Below, piece after piece: positions 1 to 9,640 of a stretch of 64,000 nucleotides of DNA. The stretch spans positions 62,001-126,000 of the forward strand of contig CANREF010000003.1 of the NCBI GenBank assembly GCA_947629575.1, written 5' to 3'. The notes below the pieces were generated by a model. The model saw only the letters and a program-made list of their open reading frames with translations, was not told the DNA's origin and made no database searches. The translations under genes and the position numbers were made by a program. Each line of letters starts with the position of its first letter. Within the stretch, counting starts at the first letter, position 1. Source of the DNA: an uncultured Clostridia bacterium. Its GTDB lineage: Bacteria > Bacillota > Clostridia > Christensenellales > Borkfalkiaceae.

Positions 1-1
1 G

Positions 2-1768
2 GCGGGAAACGCCAAGCGGGACTACCCCGCGAGCATCCTTCACCAAGCCGATTGGTGGAAGGATTATTCCCTCGTGGAGGACTATTTTTCCCGTTTGAAC
101 TACTTCCTTTCGCAGGGAAAGCGAAGACCGCAGCTGCTCTATATCCACCCCGTGGAATCGGCGTGGGGGCTGGGCAGAATGGGGGGCTATCGCGACGCCT
201 TCACCCCAACGGACGGGGAATATCTCGCCCTCGAGGGGCGCTACAGAAGGGTCGTGGATTCCCTTGCCGAGGCGGGCGTTCCCTTCGACTTCGGCGATGA
301 GGAGATGATGTCCCGTCTTGCGCGGGTCACCTCGCGAGGGGGAGCCCGTCTGCACGTCGGCGCGGAGAGCTATCCCTGCGTGCTGCTCGCGGGAAATCTC
401 ACCCTGCGCGCTTCCACCGTAAAACTGCTGAGAAAATTTCTCGCGCTGGGCGGGAAGGTGTACGTGGTGGGGGGATTCCCCCGTTTCCGCGACGGAGACC
501 GCTGCGACGTGCGCGCCCTTCTTGCGGGCGCGGTGGAAGTTTCCGAAGAGGAGCTGCCCGCGATGTTCTCGCTTCCCTTCCGAACGTCGGGCGGGTGCGC
601 TTACACCCACTACGCCGAGGAGGGGAAGAACGCCTATTTTGTCGCGATAAACGCCGAACGTGTGCGCAAAAACTTCCTCTTTACCCTCGAGGGAGAGCGC
701 GCGGCGGAGAAATTCGATGCGCGCACGGGCAAGACCGCTCCCTTTGCCGCAAGCTATGCTGACGGGAAGACCGTGATAGAAGTTTCCCTCGACGGGGGCG
801 AGGAATTGCTCCTCTCCCTCAGGGAGGGAAGAGGGGAGAAAGCGGAGCGAACAAATCGTCCCGTCACCGCAGTTTCCCTGCCCTCGGAGGTCTCCTATCG
901 TCATCTCTGCCCCAATGTCTGCGTGTTCGATTTTGCCGAATACGCGCTTGCGGGCGGACAGGGAAGGGGGGAGATCCTCGTCGTAGACCGCGAACTTCGC
1001 GCCCGTTTGGGACTGCCGCAGCGCACGCCCGAGGCGATCCAACCGTGGTATCGCAGGAAGTTCTGCCCACCGCTCGGCGTGAGCGAACCCGTAAAACTAC
1101 GCTTTTCCTTCCGCGCGAGGAGCGTCCCCGCGCAAGCCCGTCTCGTGTACGAACCGATCGCGGGCGAAGAGATGGCGCTGAACGGCGTCCCGCTTCCGAT
1201 ACAAGAAGCCCTTCCCTCCGCTTGGGACAGTTGTTTCAGAGAGCTTCCCCTTCCCTTGAACGCCTTGAAAAAGGGGGAGAACACGATCGAAGTCTCCTTC
1301 CGCATGGAGGAAGAGACGGACGTGGAGGCGATGTACCTTTTGGGGGATTTCGGCGTCTCGGTCAAGGGGCACGAAGTCACGCTCACCCGCCTTCCCAAAA
1401 AACTGCGCTTCGGCGACATCACGGAGCAGGGATTCCCCTTCTATGGCGGGGAACTCGTCTACAAGATCCCTCTGCCCGCGGGGCGCTATGAAGTCGAGAT
1501 CCCTTCCTTTGCGGGCGCGCTCGTGAGGATCGGGAAGGTGAAATTGCCCTTCGCTCCCTTCCGCGCCGCGGTCTCGGGCAGTTTCGAGGTGGGCGTCACC
1601 GTCACACGGAAGAACACCTTCGGACCGCTCCACTTCAAAACGGCGGAATGTTACGGCTCATACGGCGATTTCTGTCCGCCCAAGGAGCTCTTCCGCGAGG
1701 ACTATTCTCTGCTTCAACAGGGGCTGCTTGAAAAACCGATCGTCACAAAAACGGAGGAACGTATATGA
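2..1768 (+). CDS. C-terminal part of a large glycoside hydrolase-like protein, 5'-truncated by window edge
   Basis: Frame 2 is open from the window start (AGNAKRDYPASILHQADWWKDYSLVEDYFSRLNYFLSQGKRRPQLLYIHP...), so the GTG at 74 is unlikely to be the true start; overlaps the start of the next glycosidase by 4 nt. Confidence 0.6.
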   Translation, partial: AGNAKRDYPASILHQADWWKDYSLVEDYFSRLNYFLSQGKRRPQLLYIHPVESAWGLGRMGGYRDAFTPTDGEYLALEGRYRRVVDSLAEAGVPFDFGDEEMMSRLARVTSRGGARLHVGAESYPCVLLAGNLTLRASTVKLLRKFLALGGKVYVVGGFPRFRDGDRCDVRALLAGAVEVSEEELPAMFSLPFRTSGGCAYTHYAEEGKNAYFVAINAERVRKNFLFTLEGERAAEKFDARTGKTAPFAASYADGKTVIEVSLDGGEELLLSLREGRGEKAERTNRPVTAVSLPSEVSYRHLCPNVCVFDFAEYALAGGQGRGEILVVDRELRARLGLPQRTPEAIQPWYRRKFCPPLGVSEPVKLRFSFRARSVPAQARLVYEPIAGEEMALNGVPLPIQEALPSAWDSCFRELPLPLNALKKGENTIEVSFRMEEETDVEAMYLLGDFGVSVKGHEVTLTRLPKKLRFGDITEQGFPFYGGELVYKIPLPAGRYEVEIPSFAGALVRIGKVKLPFAPFRAAVSGSFEVGVTVTRKNTFGPLHFKTAECYGSYGDFCPPKELFREDYSLLQQGLLEKPIVTKTEERI

Positions 1769-3357
1769 AAAATATTATCAAGACCGTCTATCCCGAACGC
1801 ATCGTTACAGCGTGCGGAGCGGAAAACGAGGGCGTTTTGCTCAAGCGGAAAAGACTCCAGATCGGCATCGGGCGGGAGGAAGTCTGTAAACTTTCCGCGG
1901 GGGGATATCTCCTTCTCGATTTCGGCAGAGAGATCGTCGGCGGCGTGCGCATCCTGAGCTGGTTTTCCGCGCCGAACGTTCCCGTGCGCCTGCGCTTCGG
2001 CGAATCCGTCGCCGAGGTCTGCGCGCAGATCGGCGAGAAGAACGCCACCAACGACCATGCTCTGCGCGATTTCAGGATCGATTTGCCGCAGCTCTCCGAC
2101 GGGGTGTACGGACAGACGGGCTTCCGCTTCTTGCGCTTGGACGCGGAAGGGGAGATCACGCTCAAAGCGATCGTCGCTCTCGACAGCAGGCCGAACTTCA
2201 GACCGATCGGAGAGTTCCGCTGCAATGACGAGCGTGTCAACCAAATCTATTTGACAGCCCGCGAGACCCTCTTCTGCTGCGTGCAGAACGGCTACATTTG
2301 GGACGGCGTAAAGCGCGACCGCCTCGTATGGATCGGCGACCTGCATCCCGAAACGCTCGGGCTGCTCTCCACCGTCGGCGGGGTGAAGCAGATCGAGAAC
2401 TGCATCCGCCTTGCCGTGGAGCAGACCCCTCTGCCGGGGTGGATGAACGGCATTCCGTCCTATTCGCTCTGGTGGGCAATGAATCTGTATGAGCTCTGGT
2501 GGCACACGGGGGATCTCTCCCTCGCGCGGCGGTATGAAAGCTATTTCACCGCTCTGCTCTCGCAGGTCGACGAATGTATCGGCGAGGACGGCACGACCCG
2601 ATTTCCCTTTGATTTTCTCGACTGGCCCACCCATGAACAGGAGGACGAACTCGCGGGGCAGGCGGGCATGATGCTATTTGCGGCAAAGCGGGCGGCGGAA
2701 CTTTCCAAGGCGCTCGGCATTCGGACGGCGGCGGAGTATATTTGCGAAAAACTCAGCAGGCGCAAGGACTGCGTGCGCGTCTCCAAACAGGCGGAGGCGA
2801 TGCAGGTGCTCTCGGGCGCGCATGACGCAAGTTCGAGCGCCGCATTCCTCGCAGAGGGAGGCAGCCGCGGGATGTCCACCTTCATGAGCTATTATATCCT
2901 GCGCGCGCTTGCGGACGGCGGAAGGGGGAAGGACGCCCTTTCCATGATGAGAGATTATTACGGAGGGATGCTCGACAGGGGGGCTCGCACCTTTTGGGAA
3001 GATTTTTCCCTCGATTGGCTCGAGGGGGGCAGCAGGATCGACGAGCTGCCCAAAGCGGGGGAAACCGATATCCACGGCGATCACGGTGCTTACTGCTATG
3101 TGGGATACCGCCACAGCCTCTGCCACGGATGGTCGTGCGGGCCGATCGCCTTTCTAACCCATGTCGTGCTCGGCGTGCGTGTGCTCGAAGCGGGCTGCGG
3201 GAAAATTGCCTTAAAGCCCGATCTGTGCGGGCTTACACATGCGGAGGGGACTTTCCCCACACCGCACGGCGGCGTACACATCGTGCTCGACCGCAAAGAG
3301 GACGGCGGCGTGAACATCGCTTACACCGCTCCCCCGCAGGTCGAGATCGTCTTGTAA
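1765..3357 (+). CDS. alpha-L-rhamnosidase-like six-hairpin glycosidase
   Basis: Motifs IWDGVKRDRLVWIGDLHPE, WWHTGDLSLARRY, HGWSCGPIAFLTHVVLGV are typical of GH78-like families; ATGA-type overlap with upstream ORF. Confidence 0.7.
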   Translation: MKNIIKTVYPERIVTACGAENEGVLLKRKRLQIGIGREEVCKLSAGGYLLLDFGREIVGGVRILSWFSAPNVPVRLRFGESVAEVCAQIGEKNATNDHALRDFRIDLPQLSDGVYGQTGFRFLRLDAEGEITLKAIVALDSRPNFRPIGEFRCNDERVNQIYLTARETLFCCVQNGYIWDGVKRDRLVWIGDLHPETLGLLSTVGGVKQIENCIRLAVEQTPLPGWMNGIPSYSLWWAMNLYELWWHTGDLSLARRYESYFTALLSQVDECIGEDGTTRFPFDFLDWPTHEQEDELAGQAGMMLFAAKRAAELSKALGIRTAAEYICEKLSRRKDCVRVSKQAEAMQVLSGAHDASSSAAFLAEGGSRGMSTFMSYYILRALADGGRGKDALSMMRDYYGGMLDRGARTFWEDFSLDWLEGGSRIDELPKAGETDIHGDHGAYCYVGYRHSLCHGWSCGPIAFLTHVVLGVRVLEAGCGKIALKPDLCGLTHAEGTFPTPHGGVHIVLDRKEDGGVNIAYTAPPQVEIVL

Positions 3358-3601
3358 TTGCCTCTTGCCCACCCCTTGAGGTGGAGCATTGCATTCTGCC
3401 AACGGTTGATAACCGTTGGCGCAATGCGACATAAGTGAGCGCATTATATAGCGCGAACGGTGACAGACGCGGAGTTCTATCCGCGGAGAGGGGTGGCACG
3501 AGCGAAGCGAGTGACGGAAGGGGTGTTTTGCACGACACCCCCTCAGTCACTTCGTGACAGCTCCCCCTCAAGGGGGAGCCAAGTCTCTTGACCCTCAAAC
3601 C

Positions 3602-3643
3602 AAAACGAAAGAAGTCGGGACGAAGCCCGACTTCTTTCGTTTT
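3602..3643. terminator. bidirectional intrinsic terminator between convergent genes
   Basis: AAAACGAAAGAAGTCGGG-ACGAAG-CCCGACTTCTTTCGTTTT, perfect 18-bp stem. Confidence 0.85.
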
Positions 3644-3654
3644 ATCCAATATTC

Positions 3655-5184
3655 TCAACCGTTCTTTCTGCGCAGGAAGAAGGGGATGAGCGCGCCCGCA
3701 AAGAGCAGTCCGCTCATGCCGACCACGCCGCCGCAGCCGCCGCTCTCCTGCGTGCCGCCGGAAGAGGGCAGGGTGGGCTCGCCGGGATCTTCCTCCTCGG
3801 GCGGGTCGGGCTCTTTCACAAAATTCACTCCCTCGGGCAGGGCATAGAGTATGCCGTCGCCCGCGGCGAGAGAGACGTCGAGTTTCCCGCCGTCGAGGGC
3901 AACTTCCGAAAGAGTGCCGTCCGTCTTGCTCACGGCATAAAGGGAAGTCACGCTCCCGTCGAGGGTCACCGAAAATTCCACGGGAGAAATAAAATCGTTG
4001 TTCACGAGCATCACATAGTTGCGCCCCGTTTCTCCGTCCTTCATGAGGGAGACGGTGTACTTTTCCGTTCCGTCGGGCTGCAGGAAGAACCGCTTGGGGA
4101 TCATGCTCTCGCCTCCCCACACGGCGCGCCTGTCTGTAAAGCCGTTGAGGTAGACCTCGCGCGCGTCGAGCTTTGCAAGCGTCTTGCCGAGGGCGTGGAT
4201 CTCGGCATTGAGCGCGCAGACCGCCTCATAGGTATCGGGATTGGGAACGCCGTTGTCATCCACGATCGCCCCAAAGAAATTTTCGGTGCGGTTGGTGGGC
4301 AAAAACCACGTGAAGTAGGAGAGCTGTTTCATGCCGTAGGCGAGGGAGACCATCGCCTCGTAGCGGATCTCGGAGGCGTTGGGACTTCTGTTCGACCCGC
4401 CGATAGATTGCAGATATTGGGCGGTTTTGACATGGTATTGTTCGCCCATTTCGCGGATGACCCGCATGTTACGGAAGAACACATCCCTGTTCATCGTAGT
4501 GCCCTGACCGTAGGGATAGAAGTCATACATGAGATAGTCGGCGGGATAGCCCGCTCTTTTACAGCCTTCGAGCCACACGGAGATCGCCTCACGGTAGTTC
4601 GCTTCCGCATCGTCGAGCGTGCCGCCCTCGGTGTAAGCCCACATGGGGAGGAAATTGAGATGAACGTCCTTTTCGGGATCTGTCTGTTTGATGATCTCAT
4701 AGGGATGGAGGAACTCATACGGGTCGTAGGGCTCGTCCTTGAGATAGTAGCCGCCCACCCCGGGCACGTCTTTATAGACGGAGATGAGATCGGAGATCTC
4801 CTCCTCGGAGAGCTGCGTGAAATTTTGGAAGCTGTCCTCCGCCACGATCACTTCCATGCCGTACTTGGCGGCGTATTTTGCCATTTTGAGGTTGGCTTCC
4901 CGCGTGTTCTCGATGAACGGGTTTTCGAGGGAGTTCTTTTGGCGGTCCCGCCCCGTCACATTGCATAAAAGGTCGATGTGCGCGTCGGAAAGCAGCTTAT
5001 ACTGCTCGTCCCAGCGCTGGTCTCCCTCGCCGCCGTCGAGATATTCGATCGTAGGCGGCCAAAATACCGAGATGACGATGTTCTCTTCTTTTTCCGAGCT
5101 TTCTGCCGAGGCCCTTGCATGGCCCGTGCCGCAAAAGGGCAATACTGCCGCGGCAAGGAGTAAAAACGCGACCGTCTTTTTCAT
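3655..5184 (-). CDS. secreted TIM-barrel glycosidase-like protein with signal peptide and C-terminal Cys/TM/basic tail
   Basis: ORF 3655..5223; MKKTVAFLLLAAAVLPFCG signal peptide start at 5184 preceded by AAGGGGG; C-terminus SGGCGGVVGMSGLLFAGALIPFFLRRKNG. Confidence 0.6.
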   Translation of the reverse strand: MKKTVAFLLLAAAVLPFCGTGHARASAESSEKEENIVISVFWPPTIEYLDGGEGDQRWDEQYKLLSDAHIDLLCNVTGRDRQKNSLENPFIENTREANLKMAKYAAKYGMEVIVAEDSFQNFTQLSEEEISDLISVYKDVPGVGGYYLKDEPYDPYEFLHPYEIIKQTDPEKDVHLNFLPMWAYTEGGTLDDAEANYREAISVWLEGCKRAGYPADYLMYDFYPYGQGTTMNRDVFFRNMRVIREMGEQYHVKTAQYLQSIGGSNRSPNASEIRYEAMVSLAYGMKQLSYFTWFLPTNRTENFFGAIVDDNGVPNPDTYEAVCALNAEIHALGKTLAKLDAREVYLNGFTDRRAVWGGESMIPKRFFLQPDGTEKYTVSLMKDGETGRNYVMLVNNDFISPVEFSVTLDGSVTSLYAVSKTDGTLSEVALDGGKLDVSLAAGDGILYALPEGVNFVKEPDPPEEEDPGEPTLPSSGGTQESGGCGGVVGMSGLLFAGALIPFFLRRKNG

Positions 5185-5303
5185 ATCGTTCCCCCTTGGA
5201 ATCGTTTGAAGATATTTTATCATATCGCGGGCGGGTTGTCAATTCCTTCCTTTGAAGGGGAGTGGGGAAATAAAAATTTTTTGTCCGTCCGATGAAAAAA
5301 CCG

Positions 5304-5332
5304 TTGCCAATCGGGGGGCGAAATGGTATAAT
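5304..5332 (+). promoter_or_regulatory. sigma-A promoter for yitT-like gene
   Basis: TTGCCA-N17-TATAAT (extended TGG-TATAAT). Confidence 0.75.
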
Positions 5333-5355
5333 ATGCGACGGAACAAAGGAGCGCT

Positions 5356-6354
5356 ATGAAATTTTCTCTGCCCAAAAAACCTACCAAAGCGCAGGTCAAA
5401 AAATTTCTCATATACTGTCTCATCATCGTTGTCGGGAATGCCCTCGCCGCGGCGGGGGCGGAACTGTTCATCGTCTCCAACGATCTCGTCATGGGCGGTA
5501 CGACGGGCGTCGGCATCTTCGTGAGCAGTCTGCTCACCAAAACGGGCAGCGTGAGCGCGCAGACGGCAAAATGGATCGGGAATATCACCGTCTATGCCGC
5601 GAACATCATCCTCTTCATCATCGGAGCGATCCTTTTGGGAAAGCGGTGCGCGGCGGCGACGCTTGCGGGCACTCTGCTCTATCCCTCTTTCAAGAGCCTC
5701 TATACCCTCATCAGTCACGGGCAGCCCCTCGTCACAGACCGCTTCCTCGCCGTCTTTTTCGGGGCGTTCATCTTCGGCGCGGGCGTTGCCATTGTGGTGC
5801 GCGTGGGCGCCAGCACGGGCGGCACGGATATTCCGCCCCTCATCTTTAACAGATATTTCGGGCTTCCCGTCTCCGTTACGATGTGGTGTCTCGACGCCTC
5901 TATCGTCTTTTTACAGTTCTTTGCGGGCAATTCCTTCGAGACCATTCTCTATGGAATTCTCATCTGTATCATCTCCTCCCTCATGATCGAGAAGCTCTCG
6001 CCCATCGGTTTGAAGAAGACGCAGGTGAAGATCATCTCCAAAAAGTATCGTGCCATCCGCGAGATGATCTTAAGCGAGCTCAACCGCGGCGTCACGGTGC
6101 TCTACGGGCAGACGGGGTATCTCAAGGAAAAGTGCTATGTGCTCCTCACGATCGTGAGCAACCGCGAACTTGTCAAGCTCAAGAATCAGGTACAAAGAAT
6201 CGACCCCGAGGCGTTCATGACGATCTCCGTCGTCTCCGAGGTGCGGGGAAGAGGGTTCAGTTCGGAGGGCATCCGCCTTCCCAAGGAAGCGGAAGTGCAG
6301 GATGAAGAAGATCTTGCGGAAGTGAACGCCCTTCCCCCGCATGAAAACGGGTAA
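5356..6354 (+). CDS. YitT family membrane protein (DUF161/DUF2179)
   Basis: GNALAAAGAELFIVSNDLVMGGTTGVGIF, VGASTGGTDIPPLIFNRYFGLPVS and the C-terminal soluble domain. Confidence 0.85.
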   Translation: MKFSLPKKPTKAQVKKFLIYCLIIVVGNALAAAGAELFIVSNDLVMGGTTGVGIFVSSLLTKTGSVSAQTAKWIGNITVYAANIILFIIGAILLGKRCAAATLAGTLLYPSFKSLYTLISHGQPLVTDRFLAVFFGAFIFGAGVAIVVRVGASTGGTDIPPLIFNRYFGLPVSVTMWCLDASIVFLQFFAGNSFETILYGILICIISSLMIEKLSPIGLKKTQVKIISKKYRAIREMILSELNRGVTVLYGQTGYLKEKCYVLLTIVSNRELVKLKNQVQRIDPEAFMTISVVSEVRGRGFSSEGIRLPKEAEVQDEEDLAEVNALPPHENG

Positions 6355-6365
6355 AGCGCGCATTG

Positions 6366-6410
6366 CGCCCCCGCCGCCGCCGATAGGGCGGCGGCGGGGG
6401 CGTTCTTTTT
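6366..6410 (+). terminator. intrinsic terminator after yitT-like gene
   Basis: CGCCCCCGCCGCCGCC-GATAG-GGCGGCGGCGGGGGCG followed by TTCTTTTT. Confidence 0.85.
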
Positions 6411-6439
6411 CTGCGTTTTGCCAATGTAATGAAAAAAAC

Positions 6440-6468
6440 TTGCTATTTTTCGGCGGATATGGTATAAT
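6440..6468 (+). promoter_or_regulatory. sigma-A promoter upstream of nrdR
   Basis: TTGCTA-N17-TATAAT, extended -10. Confidence 0.75.
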
Positions 6469-6500
6469 AAAGACGATCGGAAGATAAGGGGGAAAGAGAT

Positions 6501-6971
6501 ATGCGCTGTTTATATTGTAACTGCACGGAGAGCAAGGTCATCGATTCCCGCTCGGCGGACGACGATAAGACCATCCGCCGCCGCAGAGAATGTCTCGGCT
6601 GCGGCAGACGGTTCACGACTTACGAAACCATCGAAATATCCCCCCTCCTCGTCGTCAAGACGGACGGAACGAGGCAGGCGTTCGACATCGGGAAGATCAA
6701 GCGCGGCATCGTGAAAGCATGCGAAAAACGCCCCGTCTCCATCGAACAGATCGACGCGCTCGCAGAGGAGATCGCCAAGAAGGTGTATAACTCCATGGAG
6801 CAGGAGATCAAATCGAAGGACATCGGCGAGATGGTGATGGAGGCGCTCAAGGAACTCGACGAGGTCGCCTATGTGCGCTACGCCTCCGTCTACCGTTCCT
6901 TTAAGGACATCAATTCCTTCATGTCCGAATTGCAGCGGATGATGGAGCGCAAGGAAGCGGAAAAGAAATAA
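6501..6971 (+). CDS. nrdR: transcriptional repressor NrdR
   Basis: MRCLYCNCTESKVIDSRSADDDKTIRRRRECLGCGRRFTTYE zinc ribbon plus ATP-cone. Confidence 0.97.
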   Translation: MRCLYCNCTESKVIDSRSADDDKTIRRRRECLGCGRRFTTYETIEISPLLVVKTDGTRQAFDIGKIKRGIVKACEKRPVSIEQIDALAEEIAKKVYNSMEQEIKSKDIGEMVMEALKELDEVAYVRYASVYRSFKDINSFMSELQRMMERKEAEKK

Positions 6972-6972
6972 A

Positions 6973-8010
6973 ATGTCAAAGAAAATAAAGATCGGAAGTG
7001 TGTGCATCGGCGGCGGCGAAAGGCCCGCGGTGCAGAGCATGACGACGGTAAAGACGAGCGACGTGGAGAAAAGCGTCGCTCAAATTCTGCGCCTCGAAGA
7101 AGCGGGCTGCCAGATCGTGCGCGTCGCCGTGCTCGACGAAGAGGACGCGCGGGCGATCTCCGCCGTCAAACAAAGCATCCATATCCCCCTCGTCGCCGAC
7201 ATCCATTTTTCGGCGCGGCTCGCCGTGGCGGCGGTCGAATCGGGGGCGGATAAGTTGCGCGTCAACCCCGGGAACATCGGCGGGGAGCGGGAACTTTCGC
7301 TCGTGGCGGACTGTGTGAAGGCGCACGGCGTTCCCGTCCGCGTGGGGGCGAACACGGGGAGCATCGAGCCCCGCTTTCTCAAGCAGTACGGCAGGAGCGC
7401 AAAGGCGCTCGTCCTCTCCGCTCTCGAAAATGTCCGCATCCTCGAAAGGCACGGCGTCCGCGATATCGTCATCTCGGTGAAGGCATCGAATGTGCCCCTC
7501 ACCGTTCGGGCGTATGAAATGCTCGCGGGGGAGACGGACTATCCCCTCCACCTCGGCGTCACGGAGGCGGGGACGGAACATATGGGGATCATCAAAAGCA
7601 GCATCGGCATCGGCTCGCTCCTTCTGAAGGGGATCGGAGATACCATCCGCGTCTCGCTCACTTCCGACCCCGTGAAAGAGGTCTATGCCGCCCGCGGCAT
7701 CCTCCGCGCCTGCGGCCTTGACGAGGACTATGCGGAGGTCGTCTCCTGTCCCACCTGCGGCAGGTGTCAATACGACTGCATGGGGCTTGCCGAGCGGGTG
7801 AACGAGCGGGTGAAGAACGTCAAAAAGAAATTGAAGATCGCCGTCATGGGGTGCGTCGTCAACGGCCCCGGTGAGGCGCGGGAGGCCGACCTCGGCATTG
7901 CGGGCGGAAAGGAATACTGCGTGATCTTTCGCGGGGAGGAGACGGAGAGAGTTCCCGCCGATCGCGCCGAGGAGGTGTTTTTCTCCCGTCTGGAAGAATT
8001 GATCAAATGA
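6973..8010 (+). CDS. ispG: 4-hydroxy-3-methylbut-2-en-1-yl diphosphate synthase
   Basis: VQSMTTVKTSDVEKSVAQI, SCPTCGRCQYD, VMGCVVNGPGEAREADLGIAG. Confidence 0.97.
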   Translation: MSKKIKIGSVCIGGGERPAVQSMTTVKTSDVEKSVAQILRLEEAGCQIVRVAVLDEEDARAISAVKQSIHIPLVADIHFSARLAVAAVESGADKLRVNPGNIGGERELSLVADCVKAHGVPVRVGANTGSIEPRFLKQYGRSAKALVLSALENVRILERHGVRDIVISVKASNVPLTVRAYEMLAGETDYPLHLGVTEAGTEHMGIIKSSIGIGSLLLKGIGDTIRVSLTSDPVKEVYAARGILRACGLDEDYAEVVSCPTCGRCQYDCMGLAERVNERVKNVKKKLKIAVMGCVVNGPGEAREADLGIAGGKEYCVIFRGEETERVPADRAEEVFFSRLEELIK

Positions 8011-9527
8011 GAAGCGAAGCATATCTGAATGAAATCAGGCAGGCGCAGGGGCTCAAACGCGCCGTCCTCAAAAAGATCGTCGTGGAGGGGAAGAAGGTCG
8101 TATTCCACCTCATCACCGACCTTACATACCGCGAAGAGGACGTCCTCTTTGCGCGCGGGGTGAGCGGGAAGTATGTGCCCGATGGCTGTACGGCGGACGT
8201 GGAGATCGTCAAGTCGGTGCCCGACCCCGAGGGAGTGCGGGCGGTGGCGGCGGAATATCTGCGCAAAAAATTCCCCGCGGCGGCGGCATTTATCACCCCG
8301 TCCGACATCGAGGTCGCAGTGGACAGGACGGGCGGAAGGTTCGTGCTCCTTGTGAGCGAAACGGAGCGCACCCGCTTCCATGCGGGAGACGTGCTCAACG
8401 CGCTTGCGGCGCAGCTGGGCAGGATGTTCTGCGGCGCTTGGGTGGGGGAATACCGCACGGTGGAGAAGAGGAGCGAGCTCGAACACGCTCCCATCCCTCC
8501 CGCGGAGATCGTCCGCGCTCCCCGCGTCTTTCCCATCGTGGAATATTCCGCGGTGGACGGCGCCGACCCCAAGACGGCGCTCTGCATCGCCGACCTTTCG
8601 GGCGAAATGCAGGGCGTTACGCTCTGCGGCACGGTCACGCGCATCGAGGAACGCCTGACCAAAAAGGACAAGCCCTTTTTCCGCATCTCCCTCTCCGACC
8701 CTACGGGACAGACGACCGTATCCTATTTCAGCAAGAAGGCGACCCTCGAAAAGGTACGCGGCGTGAAGGCGGGGGACAAGATCCTGCTCACGGGGAGCAA
8801 CGAGCTGTTCAACGGCGCATACAGCTTTACGGCGCGCAGTCTCGATTACGGCTCTCCCTCCCCCGATTTCGTGATAGAGGAACGCGTCTCCCGGCCCGTT
8901 CCCGCACAGTACACCGCCGTGCAGCCCGAGATGATCGCCGATCCCGTTCAGGACGATCTGTTCGGCGGAAAGTCCCTTCCCGCACGGCTGCTCGCCGAAA
9001 AATTCGTCGTGTTCGATCTGGAGACGACGGGGCTCAACTCCACTCCCGTCGGCGGCGTGATGGACCGTATCATCGAGGTGGGGGCGGTGAAGATCGAACA
9101 GGGACGCATCTGCGAGAGATTTTCCACCTTTGTCGCCTGCGATCAGAAACTGAGCGCGGAGATCGTCAAACTTACGGGCATCAGCGATGAAATGCTCGAG
9201 GGCGCGCCCGTGGTGGGCAGCGTCATCGCCGACTTCTTCCGCTTCTGCGACGGCTGCACGCTCGTGGCGCACAACGCCGCCTTCGATACCGCTTTCATCC
9301 GCTTTTACGGCGAACAGGAGGGCTACCTCTTCCGAAACAAGCACTACGACACGGTGGATTTCGCGCGGGAAGTGCTGCCCGGCTTGTCCAATTACAAGCT
9401 CAATACGATCGCGGACCATTATAAATTTACCTTCAACCACCACAGGGCGTTCGACGACGCCTTTGTTACGGCGAAGATCTTCCTCGAACTCGCAAAAGAA
9501 AAGGGAGATCTGCCCAAAGAATGGTGA
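8007..9527 (+). CDS. PolC-type N-terminal + OB-fold + DEDDh exonuclease protein lacking PHP and polymerase domains
   Basis: OB region CGTVTRIEERLTKKDKPFFRISLSDPTGQTTVSYF; exonuclease motifs VFDLETTGL, LVAHNAAFDTAFI, HHRAFDDAFVTAKIF; terminates after ELAKEKGDLPKEW. Confidence 0.8.
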   Translation: MRSEAYLNEIRQAQGLKRAVLKKIVVEGKKVVFHLITDLTYREEDVLFARGVSGKYVPDGCTADVEIVKSVPDPEGVRAVAAEYLRKKFPAAAAFITPSDIEVAVDRTGGRFVLLVSETERTRFHAGDVLNALAAQLGRMFCGAWVGEYRTVEKRSELEHAPIPPAEIVRAPRVFPIVEYSAVDGADPKTALCIADLSGEMQGVTLCGTVTRIEERLTKKDKPFFRISLSDPTGQTTVSYFSKKATLEKVRGVKAGDKILLTGSNELFNGAYSFTARSLDYGSPSPDFVIEERVSRPVPAQYTAVQPEMIADPVQDDLFGGKSLPARLLAEKFVVFDLETTGLNSTPVGGVMDRIIEVGAVKIEQGRICERFSTFVACDQKLSAEIVKLTGISDEMLEGAPVVGSVIADFFRFCDGCTLVAHNAAFDTAFIRFYGEQEGYLFRNKHYDTVDFAREVLPGLSNYKLNTIADHYKFTFNHHRAFDDAFVTAKIFLELAKEKGDLPKEW

Positions 9528-9554
9528 TTTTTCCAAAAAATTTCCTCAAAACGC

Positions 9555-9583
9555 TTGCTTTTTTATATCTCCCGTGGTATAAT
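9555..9583 (+). promoter_or_regulatory. sigma-A promoter of rimP-nusA operon
   Basis: TTGCTT-N17-TATAAT. Confidence 0.7.
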
Positions 9584-9608
9584 AAGGTCGCTTAATCAAG
9601 GAAAGGTG

Positions 9609-9640
9609 ATTGAGAGCGGTTCTCCCGCTCTCAATTCTTT
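9609..9640 (+). terminator. leader hairpin with weak U-tract upstream of rimP (candidate NusA-dependent attenuator)
   Basis: ATTGAGAGCGG-TTCTC-CCGCTCTCAAT followed by TCTTTAT. Confidence 0.5.

Noticed and set aside
7767-9536. 589 aa antisense ORF opposite ispG and the polC-like gene
   Set aside because: Spans two genes with clear sense-strand function; no independent coding evidence.
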